In this document: piece by piece, positions 1 to 6,534 of the stretch
Position numbering within the stretch: the stretch's first letter is position 1
Layout of the letters: the number at the start of each line of letters is the position of its first letter
Assembly (NCBI GenBank): GCA_036639135.1
Contig: JAVWJE010000024.1
Location: forward strand, 1 to 22,912
Reading direction: 5' to 3'
DNA length: 22,912 nucleotides
Origin: Carnobacterium_A sp036639135
GTDB taxonomy: Bacteria > Bacillota > Bacilli > Lactobacillales > Carnobacteriaceae
The notes under the pieces: generated by a model
What the model was told of the DNA's origin: nothing
Seen by the model: only the letters and a program-made list of their open reading frames with translations
Databases searched by the model: none
Made by a program: the position numbers and the translations under genes

Positions 1-65
1 TAAAGAATATTTTGATTTAATTAACCAACTTAATATTTTAACTAAAAAACTAGGAGGAATAAATA

Positions 66-467
66 ATGACAAAATTGTATGAAACAAAAATGATTAATAC
101 GGGTGGTAGAAACGGAGAAACACATTCTCCTGATCACTCAATTGAATATAAAATTTCTGCGCCAGGTAGTAAGGGTGAAGGAACGAATCCTGAACAATTA
201 TTTGCAGCAGGATACGGATCTTGTTTTAATGGAGCTCTAGAATTAGTTCTTTCACAATCAAAAATCAAAGCTGCTAGTACAATTGATTGTACTGTTGCTT
301 TGTATAATGATGCCGACGAAGGTTTTGAGCTTAAAGTTATTTTAGAAGGCGAAATAAGTGGGTTCTCAGCTGATGAAACGTTAGATTGGATGGGAAAAGC
401 TCATCAAGTTTGTCCTTATTCTAAAGCTACTAGAGGAAATATTAGTGTTGAATTAAAAGCAAAATAA
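66..467 (+). CDS. ohr: Organic hydroperoxide resistance protein, Ohr/OsmC family
   Basis: Thiol-dependent peroxidase of the cytoplasm that reduces organic hydroperoxides; Ohr enzymes usually draw electrons from lipoylated proteins. The two family cysteines are present: C53 in the GYGSCFNGAL segment, and C116 in the HQVCPYSKATRGN segment, which is the Ohr signature and separates it from OsmC proper. The GEGTNPEQLFAAGY motif (about residues 37-50) is also typical. At 133 aa it is slightly shorter than the usual 140. The ATG at 66 has an AGGAGG Shine-Dalgarno at 52-57. A promoter such as TTGATT (12-17) with TATTTT (34-39) is possible but weak. It is monocistronic, with a terminator directly behind it. 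No ohrR regulator lies in the window, and I see no clear OhrR operator in the 65 upstream bases. Family assignment is secure; the specific peroxide substrate is inference. Confidence 0.93.
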   Translation: MTKLYETKMINTGGRNGETHSPDHSIEYKISAPGSKGEGTNPEQLFAAGYGSCFNGALELVLSQSKIKAASTIDCTVALYNDADEGFELKVILEGEISGFSADETLDWMGKAHQVCPYSKATRGNISVELKAK

Positions 468-478
468 AGAACAAATGA

Positions 479-518
479 AACAACTTGAGTATATTATCCT
501 ACTCAGGTTGTTTTTTTA
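479..518 (+). terminator. Rho-independent terminator of ohr
   Basis: A 13-bp stem (479-491 with 500-512, one G-U pair) with an 8-nt loop runs into eight T residues. It lies 12 nt after the ohr stop codon. Confidence 0.9.
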
Positions 519-530
519 TTATTTAAGCAG

Positions 531-545
531 ATAAAACGCTTGCAT
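531..545 (+). promoter_or_regulatory. Possible cre (CcpA) site overlapping a putative treB -35 element
   Basis: ATAAAACGCTTGCA (531-544) shares the central AAACG-TT-CA pattern of catabolite-responsive elements but fits the outer positions poorly. It overlaps a weak -35 candidate TTGCAT (540-545), which is 17 nt from TACATT (563-568). CcpA repression of trehalose operons is common in Firmicutes, so the position makes sense. The sequence match alone is only fair. Confidence 0.35.
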
Positions 546-570
546 TTTTAGTTTAAATGAGTTACATTCA

Positions 571-586
571 ACTTGTATATACAAGT
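571..586. promoter_or_regulatory. TreR operator palindrome, with concentric outer inverted repeat
   Basis: ACTTGTATATACAAGT is a perfect 16-bp palindrome containing the TTGTATATACAA core known for TreR of Bacillus. It lies 35 nt before the treB start, and a TreR-type repressor is encoded 3 kb away. It is enclosed by a second perfect inverted repeat of 14 bp per arm (552-565 and 592-605) with the same centre. Repressor release by trehalose-6-phosphate is known for the family; binding here is inferred. Confidence 0.8.
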
Positions 587-620
587 CAACCGTAACTCAT
601 TTAAAAGGAGGAGAAAAAGA

Positions 621-2135
621 ATGGCAGATTACAATCAAGATGTTAAACAGTTACTAGAATTTATCGGAGGTCCGGACAATATTTCAGCAGTGAGTCACTG
701 TGCTACTCGGATGCGTTTTGTATTAAATGATCCTGCAAAAGCAGATAACAAAAAAATAGAGGATATTCCAGCAGTAAAAGGAACATTTACTCAAGCGGGT
801 CAGTATCAAGTTATTATCGGAAATGATGTTGCTACTTTTTATAATCAATTTACAAAGATTGCTGGAAAAGAGGGCGTATCAAAAGACGAGGTAAAAGCAG
901 CTAGTAAACAAAATCAAAATCCGATCCAACGAGCTATGTCCGTTTTAGCAGAAATCTTTACACCTATTATTCCCGCAATTATTGTTGGTGGATTGATCTT
1001 AGGATTTCGTAATATCTTAGAAGGAATTGAAATGGAATCATTAGGTCGACTCATGGTAGATGGTATGGCACAGGTTACTGATGCAGGGGCTCCCATTTAC
1101 AATCGTATTGTCGATGTTAGTCAATTTTGGAGTGGTGTAAATAGTTTCTTATGGCTAATCGGAGAAGCCATTTTCCACTTCTTACCAGTAGGAATTACTT
1201 GGAGTATCGCTAAAAAAATGGGAACAACTCAAATTTTAGGGATTGTTTTAGGGATTACGTTAGTTTTACCGCAATTATTAAATGCTTATTCCGTAGCAGG
1301 AGCCGCTGCTGCAGATATTCCGTTTTGGGACTTTGGTTACTTCCAAATTGACATGATTGGTTACCAAGCTCAAGTTATTCCAGCAATGCTTGCAGGGTTC
1401 TTATTAGCCTACTTAGAATTAGGGCTAAGAAAAATTATCCCACAAGCGATATCAATGATATTTGTTCCATTCTTTGCTTTAATTCCAACAGTGTTAATTG
1501 CTCATACGGTTTTAGGACCTATTGGTTGGGTTATTGGAGGTTGGATTTCAACTTTAGTTTATGCTGGTTTAGGCAGTTCAGTGAACTGGTTGTTCGGTGC
1601 GTTATTTGGGTTCTTATATTCACCGCTCGTTATTACAGGCTTACACCATATGACCAATGCAATCGACTTACAATTAGTCGCTGACTATGGTGGAACGAAT
1701 CTATGGCCGATGATTGCTCTATCGAATATAGCGCAAGGTTCAGCTGTATTAGCCATTATTTTCTTACACCGTGGCGATAAAAAAGAAGAGCAAATCTCTA
1801 TCCCAGCTGCTATTTCTTGTTATTTAGGTGTAACAGAACCGGCAATGTTTGGGATTAACATTAAATATGTCTATCCTTTTGTAGCTGCAATGATTGGTTC
1901 TGGTATTGCCGGAATGATAGCAACTATGTTTAACGTAACGGCTAACTCAATTGGTGTCGGCGGTTTACCAGGAATTCTTTCTATTAAAAATGAATACTGG
2001 TTTATCTTCATTATCTGTATGGTCATCGCAATCGTTGTACCATTCATATTGACTGTTGTTTTCCGTAAGTATAATATTTTTAATAAATCAGATCAAACAG
2101 AACAAGCAATTGTTGGCGAACCAGAATTAGGATAA
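621..2135 (+). CDS. treB: PTS trehalose-specific EIIBC transporter
   Basis: Membrane permease that imports trehalose and phosphorylates it to trehalose-6-phosphate. The N-terminal EIIB domain (about residues 1-85) carries the phosphorylated cysteine C27 in AVSHCATRMRF. From about residue 100 to 485 there is an EIIC domain of about ten hydrophobic segments, with the GITEP-like motif present as LGVTEPAMFG. No EIIA domain is attached, so phosphate must come from an EIIA-Glc-type protein encoded elsewhere. I chose the ATG at 621 because AAAGGAGGAG (603-612) sits at normal distance; the open frame extends upstream to 573, but that part lies inside the TreR operator. Length is 504 aa, within the family range (470-520). 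treC follows after 26 nt, so the two form an operon. The family also contains sucrose transporters; treC and treR next door support trehalose. Confidence 0.93.
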   Translation: MADYNQDVKQLLEFIGGPDNISAVSHCATRMRFVLNDPAKADNKKIEDIPAVKGTFTQAGQYQVIIGNDVATFYNQFTKIAGKEGVSKDEVKAASKQNQNPIQRAMSVLAEIFTPIIPAIIVGGLILGFRNILEGIEMESLGRLMVDGMAQVTDAGAPIYNRIVDVSQFWSGVNSFLWLIGEAIFHFLPVGITWSIAKKMGTTQILGIVLGITLVLPQLLNAYSVAGAAAADIPFWDFGYFQIDMIGYQAQVIPAMLAGFLLAYLELGLRKIIPQAISMIFVPFFALIPTVLIAHTVLGPIGWVIGGWISTLVYAGLGSSVNWLFGALFGFLYSPLVITGLHHMTNAIDLQLVADYGGTNLWPMIALSNIAQGSAVLAIIFLHRGDKKEEQISIPAAISCYLGVTEPAMFGINIKYVYPFVAAMIGSGIAGMIATMFNVTANSIGVGGLPGILSIKNEYWFIFIICMVIAIVVPFILTVVFRKYNIFNKSDQTEQAIVGEPELG

Positions 2136-2161
2136 TAAATTAGTAGAAAGTAGGAATAAAA

Positions 2162-3823
2162 TTGACTACGTTTCATGAAAAAGTCGTATATCAAATCTAC
2201 CCTAAATCTTTTAAAGATTCAAACGGAGACGGAATTGGAGACTTAAAAGGAATCCTTGAAAAGATTCCTTACTTAGCCAGTTTGGGAGTGGATATGCTTT
2301 GGATTAATCCATTTTTTTCTTCCCCTCAAAAAGATAATGGCTACGATATTTCCAATTATACTGAGATTGATCCTTTATTTGGAACGATGGAAGACTTCGA
2401 AGTACTCGTGGAAGAAGCAAGAAAGAATCAAATGGAAATTATGTTAGATATGGTTTTAAACCATACCTCGATTGATCATGAATGGTTTCAAAAAGCATTA
2501 GCAGGAGACGAAGAGTACCAAGATTATTATATCTTACGCGAACCGAGATTAGACGGCGGTCATCCTACTAACTGGGTATCTAAATTTGGTGGACCAGCTT
2601 GGGAGTCATTTGGAGATACAGGAAAAGAATACCTCCATTTATATGATGTCTCGCAAGCAGATTTAAACTGGCGCAATCCTAAAGTTAGAGAAGAAATGTT
2701 TAAAGTTGTTAATTTTTGGCTAAATAAAGGCGTAACCGGCTTTAGATTTGACGTCATTAATGTCATTGGAAAAGATGAAGTGTTGATTGATGCAATAGAT
2801 GGTGTAGGTAAATCTCTTTACACAGATAAGCCAATAGCACATGAATATATTCATGAGTTAAATAAGGAAACATTTGGTAGAAAAGAAAGCATTATGACAG
2901 TTGGCGAAATGTCTTCTACTACTATTGAAAATGGAGCAGCATACTCAAACCCCGAAAACGAAGAATTGTCTATGTTGTTTAGCTTCCATCATTTAAAAGT
3001 TGATTATTTGGATAATGAAAAATGGAGTCTGATGCCTTTTGACTTTATGGAATTAAAACGATTATTAAACGATTGGCAAACAGGTATGACAGAAAAAAAT
3101 GGATGGAATGCTTTATTCTGGAATAACCATGATCAACCTCGTGCGATTAGTCGTTTCGGGAATCCAGAACACTATTTTTATGCATCAGCAACCTTACAAG
3201 CTCAAACGATGCATCTATTGCGAGGAACTCCTTATATCTATCAAGGAGAAGAAATAGGAATGACGAATCCTGGGTTTTCAGAATTAGCTGATTATGTTGA
3301 TATTGAAACACACAATGCTTATGCTGATTTGATTGGAAAAGGCTTATCACCAAAAGAGACGATGGCTATTATCAAAGAGAAATCTAGAGACAATAGTCGT
3401 ACTCCTATGCAGTGGTCAGATGAACGAAATGCGGGTTTCACAATGGGTCAGCCATGGTTAAAAGTAGCAGATAATTATTTACAGATTAATGTTGAAAGAG
3501 AACAAGCTACAGGTAAAATTTTATCCTATTACAAAGAATTGATTCAATTGCGTAAGGAAATGAAAGTTATCTCGGAAGGAAATTACCGAGGAATATTATT
3601 AGAACATTCAAGTGTTTATGCTTATGTAAGAGAATACGAGGGACAACAATTATTGGTTTTAAATCATTTTTACGAAGAGCCAGTTAGTGTTGAGATTCCT
3701 GAAGAATTCTTGAATCGACAAAGCAGTTATCTGATAGGAAATGGCAAAAAAAGAAACTTAACATCAGTAGTCGTGTTGGAGCCATATGAAACACTAGCCT
3801 TTTATTTTAACGATAACAGATAA
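2162..3823 (+). CDS. treC: Trehalose-6-phosphate hydrolase (alpha,alpha-phosphotrehalase), GH13
   Basis: Cytoplasmic enzyme that cleaves trehalose-6-phosphate to glucose and glucose-6-phosphate, the step after TreB import. It opens with VVYQIYPKSFKDSNGDGIGD, typical of the oligo-1,6-glucosidase / phosphotrehalase subfamily of GH13. The catalytic triad is visible: nucleophile D187 in GFRFD, acid/base E239 in TVGEM, and D314 in NNHDQPR. Length 553 aa is normal. The start is a TTG at 2162 preceded by a modest AAGTAGGA at 2148-2155; no in-frame ATG lies near the conserved N-terminus. Gene context decides between trehalose-6-phosphate hydrolase and alpha-glucosidase: it is co-transcribed with a trehalose PTS gene. 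The operon ends at a strong shared terminator. Confidence 0.93.
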   Translation: MTTFHEKVVYQIYPKSFKDSNGDGIGDLKGILEKIPYLASLGVDMLWINPFFSSPQKDNGYDISNYTEIDPLFGTMEDFEVLVEEARKNQMEIMLDMVLNHTSIDHEWFQKALAGDEEYQDYYILREPRLDGGHPTNWVSKFGGPAWESFGDTGKEYLHLYDVSQADLNWRNPKVREEMFKVVNFWLNKGVTGFRFDVINVIGKDEVLIDAIDGVGKSLYTDKPIAHEYIHELNKETFGRKESIMTVGEMSSTTIENGAAYSNPENEELSMLFSFHHLKVDYLDNEKWSLMPFDFMELKRLLNDWQTGMTEKNGWNALFWNNHDQPRAISRFGNPEHYFYASATLQAQTMHLLRGTPYIYQGEEIGMTNPGFSELADYVDIETHNAYADLIGKGLSPKETMAIIKEKSRDNSRTPMQWSDERNAGFTMGQPWLKVADNYLQINVEREQATGKILSYYKELIQLRKEMKVISEGNYRGILLEHSSVYAYVREYEGQQLLVLNHFYEEPVSVEIPEEFLNRQSSYLIGNGKKRNLTSVVVLEPYETLAFYFNDNR

Positions 3824-3833
3824 GTCTATAAAT

Positions 3834-3887
3834 AATGAGTCAATAAAAGACAGCATCCTAAAAGGTGCTGTCTTTTATTGACTCATT
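3834..3887. terminator. Bidirectional terminator shared by treBC and treR
   Basis: A 22-bp perfect inverted repeat (3834-3855 and 3866-3887) with a short loop. Its inner stem AAAAGACAGCA/TGCTGTCTTTT gives U-rich 3' sides on both strands, so it can stop both converging transcripts. The treR stop codon (3858-3860) lies in the loop, so the last TreR codons are part of the stem. Confidence 0.88.
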
Positions 3888-4619
3888 TAGTTCTTGTTTT
3901 AATTCATTTGGATTTTTGCGACGTGCAAAATCGACAAAACGAAACCGATCTAAGCGATGCCTTGACTCTGTGTACTGAAATAAAGTTGTATCTTCCAAAT
4001 AAACGTCACTACGAACGACGACTACATGTGTGTCTCCATGTAAGTCCATTAATTGTTGATCTTCAGAAGTAGCTAATTCTACGATTATTTCTTTTTTTGC
4101 ATAACTGATAACTAAGCCTAACTCATTTTCGATATAGTTATATAATGAATCTTCGGCTGCTTCGTTTGGTATATCAGAAATAACAGAAGTTAACAGATAA
4201 TCTTTATCTAAAATAACGACCTCTCCATCAACTTTACGCTGTCTTGCAATATAGATAACTTGAGTACTTTCAGGTAATTTTAAGCGCTCGACTAAATAAC
4301 TAGGTAAAGCCATTTGGGTATTAGAAGAGACAACGGTTTGACTGTTTATGTGTTGAGAAGTTTGCAATTCTTTGTAACTTGTCAGTCCAGATATTGGAAA
4401 ATCAAGACGCTTTACATCTAAAACGATAGAGCCTTTGCCTTGCTGTTTTTGGATATACCCATTTTCTAACAGTAAAGACAATGCTTTTCGAATGGTTTCG
4501 CGAGAAACCTCATACGTTTTTGCTAATTCATTTTCACTAGGTAAAAGGTTGCCTGGCAAATAAACTTGATTAATAATAGCGGCTTGAATTTCTAAAGATA
4601 TCTCGTTAAATTTATTCAT
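3858..4619 (-). CDS. treR: Trehalose operon repressor, GntR family with UTRA domain
   Basis: DNA-binding repressor of the trehalose operon; in this family trehalose-6-phosphate binds the UTRA domain and releases the operator. The N-terminus holds a GntR winged helix (about residues 5-70), seen in LLPSENELAKTYEVSRETIR and the wing motif QKQQGKGSIV. The remainder is a UTRA ligand domain that includes VIYIARQRKVDGEVV and DVYLEDTTLFQYTESRHRLD. I chose the ATG at 4619 because TGAGGT (minus strand, 4628-4633) is 8 nt upstream; an in-frame ATG at 4640 would add seven residues and has a poorer site. The result is 253 aa against about 240 usual. It converges on treBC, and its C-terminal residues are encoded inside the shared terminator. 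The matching operator lies at 571-586. I see no such palindrome before treR itself, so autoregulation is not indicated. Confidence 0.9.
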   Translation of the reverse strand: MNKFNEISLEIQAAIINQVYLPGNLLPSENELAKTYEVSRETIRKALSLLLENGYIQKQQGKGSIVLDVKRLDFPISGLTSYKELQTSQHINSQTVVSSNTQMALPSYLVERLKLPESTQVIYIARQRKVDGEVVILDKDYLLTSVISDIPNEAAEDSLYNYIENELGLVISYAKKEIIVELATSEDQQLMDLHGDTHVVVVRSDVYLEDTTLFQYTESRHRLDRFRFVDFARRKNPNELKQELNESIKDSTF

Positions 4620-4753
4620 GATAAAATACCTCACATTCATTGTTTTCCCTATCTAGTTTAGCATATTTTTTAGCAAAAAGAGTTAAAGCAATTTAATTTC
4701 CTTTGATTGGGTGACTATTTGTAAGAGAAAATAGATGAAACGGATCACTATCC

Positions 4754-4811
4754 AAAAAAAATACTCTCCTAAATGTAAAAAGCATAAGCTTTATTACTTC
4801 AGGAAAGTATT
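4754..4811 (-). terminator. Terminator of the LysM-3D gene
   Basis: Read on the minus strand, an 11-bp stem (4801-4811 with 4760-4770, one G-U pair) is followed by a run of eight T. The long loop contains a small second hairpin (4779-4783 with 4788-4792). It lies about 50 nt past the stop codon. Confidence 0.7.
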
Positions 4812-4861
4812 TGTATGGTGTTATTAATGTTAAAACCAAGTTTTAATTAGGATAAAATGAT

Positions 4862-5644
4862 TTATTTAGAAACTTGGATATTTAATGTTTGTCTACCAAA
4901 GTTCATTGCACGGTTAAGGTCAGTCATGTGAATATCAATACGATTTCCTTTAATTGCACTACCTGTATCTCCAGCAATAAATGTTCCGTATCCTGGGATA
5001 GTGATGGTTGAACCTAGTGGAATGAAGTTAGGATCAACAGCAACAACATTAGGGTTAGAATTTAAATTGATTCCTGTTGCAGTTGTATCGCTTAACTCGG
5101 GTTGGTTAGTTGAATAAGCTGTTGCTTGAACAGTAACTGATTGTCCAGTTGCTTGTTGAGCAGGTTCAGCTGTTGGAGTTTCTACAACGGCTGCAGGCTC
5201 TTCTATAGGAGCTTCATTTTGAACAGGTTCTTCTTGTTGAGGAACTTCTGCTTCAACAGCTTCTGTTGCTGGGCTTACATCGTAACTAACTTTTTCATCT
5301 TCTTTTTCGATTGTTACGGTTGAGTGGTCAGCAGATAATGAAATAGTGTTTCCTGTATAAATAATATTAGCGTTGTTTATATCGTTAACGTTTATTAAAG
5401 AATCAAGAGAAGTTTCAGTTGCAGCTGCAACTGAAGAAAGAGTATCTCCCCATTGAATAGTATATTCAGAACTACCATCTTCATTATTTTTAATTCCATC
5501 TTTAATTTCCGAAACTGAACGAGCTTCCCATGTAGAAGCGTTGTATTCTGCTGCAGATGCTTCTGTTGGGTTTGAAACAGAGATAACACCTGTTAAAGCT
5601 AAAGTTGCGCTTGCGATAAATAATTTTGATTTTAAGTTAAACAT
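4862..5644 (-). CDS. Secreted LysM and 3D-domain cell-wall protein (putative lytic transglycosylase / Sps type)
   Basis: Probably a secreted protein that binds and remodels peptidoglycan. A signal peptide spans about residues 1-31 (KSK, then a hydrophobic stretch, then a likely cut at ASA-AEY). A LysM domain lies at about 60-105 (YTIQWGDTLSSVAAATETS, LINVNDI). Then comes a linker rich in Pro, Glu, Ala and Val (about 125-168) and a C-terminal 3D domain (about 170-260). That domain shows its aspartates in VAVDPNFIPLGS, IAGDTGSAIKGNRID and HMTDLNRAM. The 3D fold resembles MltA-type lytic transglycosylases, and relatives include Bacillus YocH and the stationary-phase Sps proteins. No Cys is needed for the fold. 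AGGAG (minus, 5656-5660) lies 11 nt before the ATG. The gene stands alone behind a long AT-rich leader. Domain calls are secure; enzymatic activity is inferred. Confidence 0.87.
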   Translation of the reverse strand: MFNLKSKLFIASATLALTGVISVSNPTEASAAEYNASTWEARSVSEIKDGIKNNEDGSSEYTIQWGDTLSSVAAATETSLDSLINVNDINNANIIYTGNTISLSADHSTVTIEKEDEKVSYDVSPATEAVEAEVPQQEEPVQNEAPIEEPAAVVETPTAEPAQQATGQSVTVQATAYSTNQPELSDTTATGINLNSNPNVVAVDPNFIPLGSTITIPGYGTFIAGDTGSAIKGNRIDIHMTDLNRAMNFGRQTLNIQVSK

Positions 5645-6351
5645 ATAATTTTAATCTCCTTTTTTTGTGTTCCATGTAGGCAATAACAATCTGAGACTAC
5701 ATCGGTTAAGAGCAATTGGCTGTAGTTTTAAAAGCGACATATTTAATTATGATCTCTCCTATTACTTAAACGAAAAGTTTATTCCTTCAACGTTTGCTAT
5801 CCTACCATGAATAATCGTAAAATAAAGAGAAAAGCCTAATCGTTATACCTTCTTATCATGTTTGTATTATTCAGCTAGAAAGATATCAAAAAGAGCATAA
5901 ATTCATTTTTTTTGTAAGAAAGAGCTTTCTTTGTAATTTTTCCGACATATTTTTGAATTATTCGTAAAGAACAAGTGGATTTTTTTAAAAAAGGCAAGGT
6001 TTTAACGTTATAAATGTTAGAAAAAAGCGGAAATAGCAATTACCATGAAGCAAATAGATATTGAATAGTGCTACTTTTGTATGAAAGATGGCAATAGTGT
6101 AATAAAAGATAATTTATTTTCAAAAAAAGTCATAGACTGATATAGATAATGATTAGTAAATCATTTTGAATAGATTGCAATCTTTTTTATAAAGGCAACT
6201 TATTAGTCTAAATAAAAAGATATTTATTAAAGGTACTTACTAAAGGTACTTACTATAGTAGAAACACATAACTAACCGATAGTGAAAAATTCTTTAAAAA
6301 TTTTTTTCTCAATACAAAGATAAAACAATAGGTATTTTTGTAGTCAAGTTA
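5645..6351. other. Long AT-rich intergenic region without a recognisable gene
   Basis: No ORF with a ribosome binding site and family resemblance is visible here. The left side must contain the promoter of the minus-strand LysM-3D gene, but I cannot choose one confidently; TTGATA followed 17 nt later by TACAAA on the minus strand, near 5880-5850, is the best pair. Notable contents are a hairpin flanked by TTTGTAA repeats (5911-5936), a 16-nt sequence repeated elsewhere in the window (6160-6175), and a 13-bp tandem repeat (6228-6253). Confidence 0.6.
6228..6253 (+). repeat. 13-bp perfect tandem direct repeat
   Basis: TAAAGGTACTTAC occurs twice with no spacer (6228-6240 and 6241-6253). It is immediately followed by TATAGT (6254-6259), which could be a -10 element, although no good -35 is placed for it. 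Confidence 0.9.
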
Positions 6352-6380
6352 TTGACAAATAGTTAGAGAGCTTGTATAGT
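6352..6380 (+). promoter_or_regulatory. Strong sigma-A promoter of mnmE-mnmG
   Basis: Perfect -35 TTGACA (6352-6357), 17-nt spacer and -10 TATAGT (6375-6380, one mismatch to consensus). The predicted transcript start is near 6387, giving a leader of about 148 nt before mnmE. Confidence 0.85.
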
Positions 6381-6422
6381 CTAAACGGAACAGTAATTCG
6401 AAAAAATAGAACTGAATATAAA

Positions 6423-6503
6423 TTTATCTGAATGATAAAAGTAGTCAAAGTGCTTTATCCATTCCGTTTGGTATCAACAAACGGGTGGAGTGGGCGCTTT
6501 TTT
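6423..6503 (+). promoter_or_regulatory. mnmE leader: possible attenuator ending in an intrinsic terminator
   Basis: The leader contains hairpin TTTATC-TGAAT-GATAAA (6423-6439). A terminator-like hairpin follows: AAAGTGC (6447-6453) pairs with GCGCTTT (6494-6500), and CCGTTT (6464-6469) with AAACGG (6479-6484), running into six T (6498-6503). GATAAA (6434-6439) can instead pair with TTTATC (6454-6459) inside the terminator's 5' arm, so the two folds exclude each other. No known riboswitch class is recognised. A function in regulation is inferred from base pairing only. Confidence 0.5.
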
Positions 6504-6534
6504 CGTGCAAAAAATTAAAAAGGAGTGAAGGAGT

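Noticed and set aside
573..620. Upstream extension of treB starting at 573
   Set aside because: It lies within the TreR palindrome and has no ribosome site; the ATG at 621 has an excellent one.
5645..5900. c-di-AMP (ydaO) riboswitch before the LysM-3D gene
   Set aside because: Such elements precede some cell-wall genes, but the conserved G-rich motifs are missing here.
6081..6140. Short plus-strand frame of 19 codons in the long intergenic region
   Set aside because: No ribosome site, no family resemblance and composition like the surrounding spacer.
6483..6497. GGGTGGAGTGGGCGC in the mnmE leader, similar to a T-box core
   Set aside because: It is the 3' arm of a terminator hairpin, lacks the NACCGCG part and there is no Stem I with a specifier loop.
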